This document shows positions 6,379-8,961 of a stretch of DNA of 8,961 nt, one piece after another. Numbering within the stretch: the stretch's first letter is position 1; each line of letters starts with the position of its first letter. The stretch comes from Nitrospirae bacterium GWC2_42_7 (GTDB taxonomy: Bacteria > Nitrospirota > Thermodesulfovibrionia > Thermodesulfovibrionales > UBA6898), in the NCBI GenBank assembly GCA_001803645.1, contig MHDW01000221.1, positions 992-9,952 on the forward strand, in the 5' to 3' direction. A program made the translations under genes and the position numbers. Below the pieces are notes generated by a model. The model was not told where the DNA came from, did no database searches, and worked only from the letters and a program-made list of their open reading frames with translations.

Positions 6379-6899
6379 AAAATATATTAATTACAGGATT
6401 GCCCGGAGCAGGCAAAACAACGATAATAGTTAAACTCTCCGAAATTTTTAAGGAGTTCAATCCAGCCGGATTTTATACAGCAGAGATCATTGAAGAAGGC
6501 GTTAGAACAGGTTTTGAACTCGTAAGCTTAAATGGTGAGAACAAGACTCTTGCGCATATTAATATCAAATCCAAGTACAGTGTTGGAAAGTATAAAATTG
6601 ACTTGAAAAGCTTCGAACCTTTTGTTGAAAACATTTTCTTAAGAGAGAAGAAGACAGGACTCTTTATTATTGATGAAATAGGCAAAATGGAATGTATGTC
6701 AAAAAAGTTTTCGAAACTTGTCCTCACTCTGCTTGACTCAGACAAGCCGGTCATTGCCTCGATCTCAGAAAAAGGGGTCGGCATATTCAATGATATAAAG
6801 AAACGTAATGATATTAAACTCATAGATATAACCCATTTTAACCGCGAAATGAAAATGAAAGAATTAACTATGGCGATCAGGGATATTTTAATTGAGTAA
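6375..6899 (+). CDS. THEP1-like nucleoside-triphosphatase
   Basis: Small P-loop NTPase of the THEP1 (COG1618) family, 174 aa, a full-length member. Walker A GLPGAGKT is at residues 8-15; the family blocks GFYTAEI (32-38) and VGKYKIDLKSFE (70-81) follow; Walker B is LFIIDEIGKMEC (96-107), with Glu101 the likely catalytic base. Characterised archaeal and eukaryotic members hydrolyse NTPs slowly and with broad specificity, and their cellular role is unclear. Kinase activity has been suggested from the fold. The ATG is in a 4-base ATGA overlap with the parB stop; GGAG at 6360-6363 is a plausible ribosome site. No transmembrane or DNA-binding part is seen. Lying between parB and the wall-sugar genes, it may be co-expressed with both, but what it acts on here is unknown. 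Confidence 0.88.
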   Translation: MKNILITGLPGAGKTTIIVKLSEIFKEFNPAGFYTAEIIEEGVRTGFELVSLNGENKTLAHINIKSKYSVGKYKIDLKSFEPFVENIFLREKKTGLFIIDEIGKMECMSKKFSKLVLTLLDSDKPVIASISEKGVGIFNDIKKRNDIKLIDITHFNREMKMKELTMAIRDILIE

Positions 6900-6925
6900 T
6901 CGGTATCCTTAACAAACTGTCTATC

Positions 6926-8107
6926 GTGGTAAATAAAGTAAAAACAGGATTGGATATAATTGAAAGATCCTGGCCAAAGAGCCTCAGAACTACCAACATC
7001 GGACTTCTTGTTCACCCTGCCTCAATAAATAACACGCTTGAACATGCTTCAGAAATATTTTCAAGATCAAAAGGTTGTAGATTAAAGGCATTATTCGGTC
7101 CTCAACATGGAATAAAAGGCGAAACACAGGACAACATGATAGAGTGGAGGGGTTTCAGAGACAGAGGATCAGGGCTTCCCGTCTATAGTCTTTATGGAAA
7201 AACACGCAAACCAACAGTTGCCATGCTTACAGACATTGATGTTATGGTGATCGACCTTCAGGATGTTGGCTCCCGATATTACACATTCATATGGACAATG
7301 TCTCTCGTAATGCAGGCATGTCTTGAACAGAAAAAAACCGTGGTTGTCCTTGACAGGCCAAATCCGATAAACGGCCGCCAGATCGAGGGATCGGTTTTAA
7401 AACCTGAATATTCATCTTTTGTAGGGCTTCACCCTCTTCCAGTCAGACATGGGATGACCATAGGAGAAATAGCTCTATACCTGAAGGATAAAATTTATCC
7501 ATCTCTTGCGCTTCATGTGATTGCGATGAAGGGATGGAAAAGAGATATGTGGTTTGATAAAACCGGACTGCATTGGGTCTTCCCGTCTCCAAATATTCCT
7601 TCTGTTGAATCAGCAGCTGTTTATCCGGGCATGTGCCTTCTTGAGGGTACTAACTTAAGTGAAGGCAGAGGAACTACCCGTCCATTCGAAATCTTTGGTG
7701 CACCGTTTATAAACCCTGCAACATTAGTAAGAAGACTGAATGAATTCAGGCTTAGCGGGGTGATTTTTCGTTCTCTTTTTTTCGAGCCATGTTTTCAGAA
7801 GCACAAAGGAAAATTATGCGGAGGTGCACAGATACATATTACTAACAGATTGAAATTTAAACCATTTAAAACAGCAGTTGCGATTTTGAAGACCGTACAT
7901 GATTCTTACCCTGAAAATTTTAGATGGAAGAATCCTCCTTACGAATATGAAAAAACATTGTTTCCTATTGACATCCTCGCAGGCACAGACAGACTACGAA
8001 AAGATATTGAAGGAGGAAGCAGTATTCAGAAGATGGAAGCCTGGTGGACAGACGAACTTAAAGAATTTGACAGAAAGATCAGGAGACAATATCTATTATA
8101 TAGATGA
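6926..8107 (+). CDS. namZ: DUF1343 / NamZ-like exo-beta-N-acetylmuramidase (GH171 family)
   Basis: Family member of NamZ (B. subtilis YbbC), which removes MurNAc from the non-reducing end of peptidoglycan fragments. The 393 aa show the family blocks in order: IGLLVHPAS (25-33), LFGPQHGIKGETQDNM (56-71), VMVIDLQDVGSRYYTF (106-121), VVVLDRPNPING (139-150), LPVRHGMTIGE (171-181), VFPSPNIPS (218-226) and LLEGTNLSEGRGTTRPFE (238-255). No signal peptide or membrane segment is seen, so it is predicted cytoplasmic, acting on imported muropeptides or disaccharides. The QHG...ETQDNM block differs from the EHG...AG form of B. subtilis-type members and may mark a subfamily. The start is GTG at 6926 with no good Shine-Dalgarno; the open frame reaches back only to 6896 (TGA at 6893-6895), and CTG 6917 is the other option. 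It lies 26 bases after the NTPase gene and overlaps the next gene by 4. Confidence 0.88.
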   Translation: MVNKVKTGLDIIERSWPKSLRTTNIGLLVHPASINNTLEHASEIFSRSKGCRLKALFGPQHGIKGETQDNMIEWRGFRDRGSGLPVYSLYGKTRKPTVAMLTDIDVMVIDLQDVGSRYYTFIWTMSLVMQACLEQKKTVVVLDRPNPINGRQIEGSVLKPEYSSFVGLHPLPVRHGMTIGEIALYLKDKIYPSLALHVIAMKGWKRDMWFDKTGLHWVFPSPNIPSVESAAVYPGMCLLEGTNLSEGRGTTRPFEIFGAPFINPATLVRRLNEFRLSGVIFRSLFFEPCFQKHKGKLCGGAQIHITNRLKFKPFKTAVAILKTVHDSYPENFRWKNPPYEYEKTLFPIDILAGTDRLRKDIEGGSSIQKMEAWWTDELKEFDRKIRRQYLLYR

Positions 8108-8961
8108 AAAATATAAATATTTTTATTTTAGCTGCAGGATTAGGTGAGAGGCTCAAGCCTATCACCTCTTATCTGCCCAAGCCTTTACTGCCGATCCTCG
8201 GAAAGCCGGTTATTGAACATGTTATTGAAAGATTCTCTTCGTTACCTGTAAATCAAATCGGAATTAATATTCACCATAAAAATGAAATGTTTAAGTCATG
8301 GGCATCGAAAACCTCATGCGCTGAGAAGATCAGACTCTTTCATGAAGACCCTATCCTTGGTACAGGCGGTGCTTTAAAAAATGCCGGGGACATGCTGAAA
8401 GAATCCATTTTTATTGTTCACAACTCCGATATTATTTCAGATATTGATCTTAATACCCTTATAGAATCCCATATTTCATCAGGGAATATTGTTACTATAG
8501 CAGTTCATAATTATCCTAAACATAACAATGTCTGCATTGACAATGATGGAAATTTACTGGAGATTGGGAATTCAAAATCTTCTGCTAAGAAAAACCTTCT
8601 GCAGGTAGCTTTTACCGGTATTGCAATATATTCTCCTGAATTTCTTGATTTTCTGCCTGATGGTAATTCCAGTGTTGTTGATGCATGGATAAGTGTTATA
8701 ACTAATGGCAAGATAGTGGGAACAGTTGATTTTACAGGATGCAAATGGACTGATATCGGCACTGTGGATGCTTATTCAGCTGCTGTTTTTGATGCATTAA
8801 AAAAAGATGGGGAGACAATATATATTCATGAATCCGTTAATTGTGGTGAAATAAAAATAGACGGTTATACAGTAATAGAAGAAGATGTTTTTTTTGAAGG
8901 CGCTGCAGACATAAATAATTGCATATTTCTTCAGGGATCGAAGATCAAGAAAAATGCATCC
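8104..8961 (+). CDS. Sugar-1-phosphate nucleotidyltransferase, MurU-like with C-terminal beta-helix (partial)
   Basis: Runs off the right end of the window; 286 codons are visible. The N-terminal NTP-transferase domain has the nucleotide loop LAAGLGERLKPIT (9-21), the following PKPLLPILGKPV (25-36), LGTGGALKNAG (85-95), the metal-binding NSD (107-109, Asp109) and the WTDIGT block (215-220). From about 238 the sequence turns into short hexapeptide-like turns (IHESVNCGEIKIDGYTVIEE...), suggesting a left-handed beta-helix start. It is predicted to make an NDP-sugar from a sugar 1-phosphate. Linkage to NamZ (ATGA overlap at 8104-8107) suggests MurNAc-1-phosphate uridylyltransferase (MurU) activity, but pseudomonad MurU lacks the C-terminal extension, and a mannose or glucose 1-phosphate substrate is possible. 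AGGAGA at 8081-8086 is a distant ribosome site; the overlap suggests coupling. Confidence 0.88.
   Translation, partial: MKNINIFILAAGLGERLKPITSYLPKPLLPILGKPVIEHVIERFSSLPVNQIGINIHHKNEMFKSWASKTSCAEKIRLFHEDPILGTGGALKNAGDMLKESIFIVHNSDIISDIDLNTLIESHISSGNIVTIAVHNYPKHNNVCIDNDGNLLEIGNSKSSAKKNLLQVAFTGIAIYSPEFLDFLPDGNSSVVDAWISVITNGKIVGTVDFTGCKWTDIGTVDAYSAAVFDALKKDGETIYIHESVNCGEIKIDGYTVIEEDVFFEGAADINNCIFLQGSKIKKNAS

Noticed and set aside
1..8961. CRISPR arrays, tRNA/rRNA genes, insertion sequences or prophage genes
   Set aside because: No regularly spaced repeats, no tRNA T-loop context, and no transposase or integrase motifs were found on either strand.

Overview
This 8,961-base window is AT-rich bacterial chromosomal DNA with long stretches of dense, single-strand gene clusters. 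The gene set (Soj/Spo0J-type ParAB with a classic parS, an MltD-like transglycosylase with a LysM domain, a periplasm-facing TPR protein, a peptidoglycan-recycling pair) points to a diderm bacterium. The style of the proteins recalls Nitrospirota (Thermodesulfovibrionia-like) or Desulfobacterota-type lineages. That placement is an inference from protein flavour, not from a marker gene, and is low confidence.

Layout. (1) 38-982, minus: a ROK-family sugar kinase. It is divergent from (2) 1154-2509, plus: a secreted MltD-type lytic transglycosylase with one LysM domain, ending in a rho-independent terminator that overlaps its stop codon. (3) 2517-3871, minus: a two-gene operon, PHP-domain phosphoesterase then membrane-anchored TPR protein, joined by a TAATG stop/start overlap and convergent on the transglycosylase. 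(4) 3872-4805: about 930 bases, AT-rich, in which I recognise no gene. Its right end carries a perfect 16-bp parS palindrome next to a strong extended -10. (5) 4806 to the window end, plus: one tightly packed cluster parA-parB-THEP1-like NTPase-DUF1343/NamZ-nucleotidyltransferase, with junction overlaps of 20, 4 and 4 bases and a single 26-base gap. The last gene runs off the window.

How the genes work together. ParA, ParB and parS form the chromosome origin segregation system, and the parS lies where bound ParB could repress parAB. The same transcript appears to continue into a small NTPase and then into two genes that look like cell-wall sugar salvage: NamZ (exo-beta-N-acetylmuramidase family) and a sugar-1-phosphate nucleotidyltransferase of MurU-like type. 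An MltD-like enzyme that cuts peptidoglycan and a ROK sugar kinase that could phosphorylate a released amino sugar lie a few kilobases away. The window therefore has a theme of wall turnover and recycling attached to chromosome segregation. The most notable points are this operon linkage, the parS-overlapped and possibly nearly leaderless parA promoter, and the unexplained gene-free stretch before it. Individually the gene families are known; I see no clearly new protein system.
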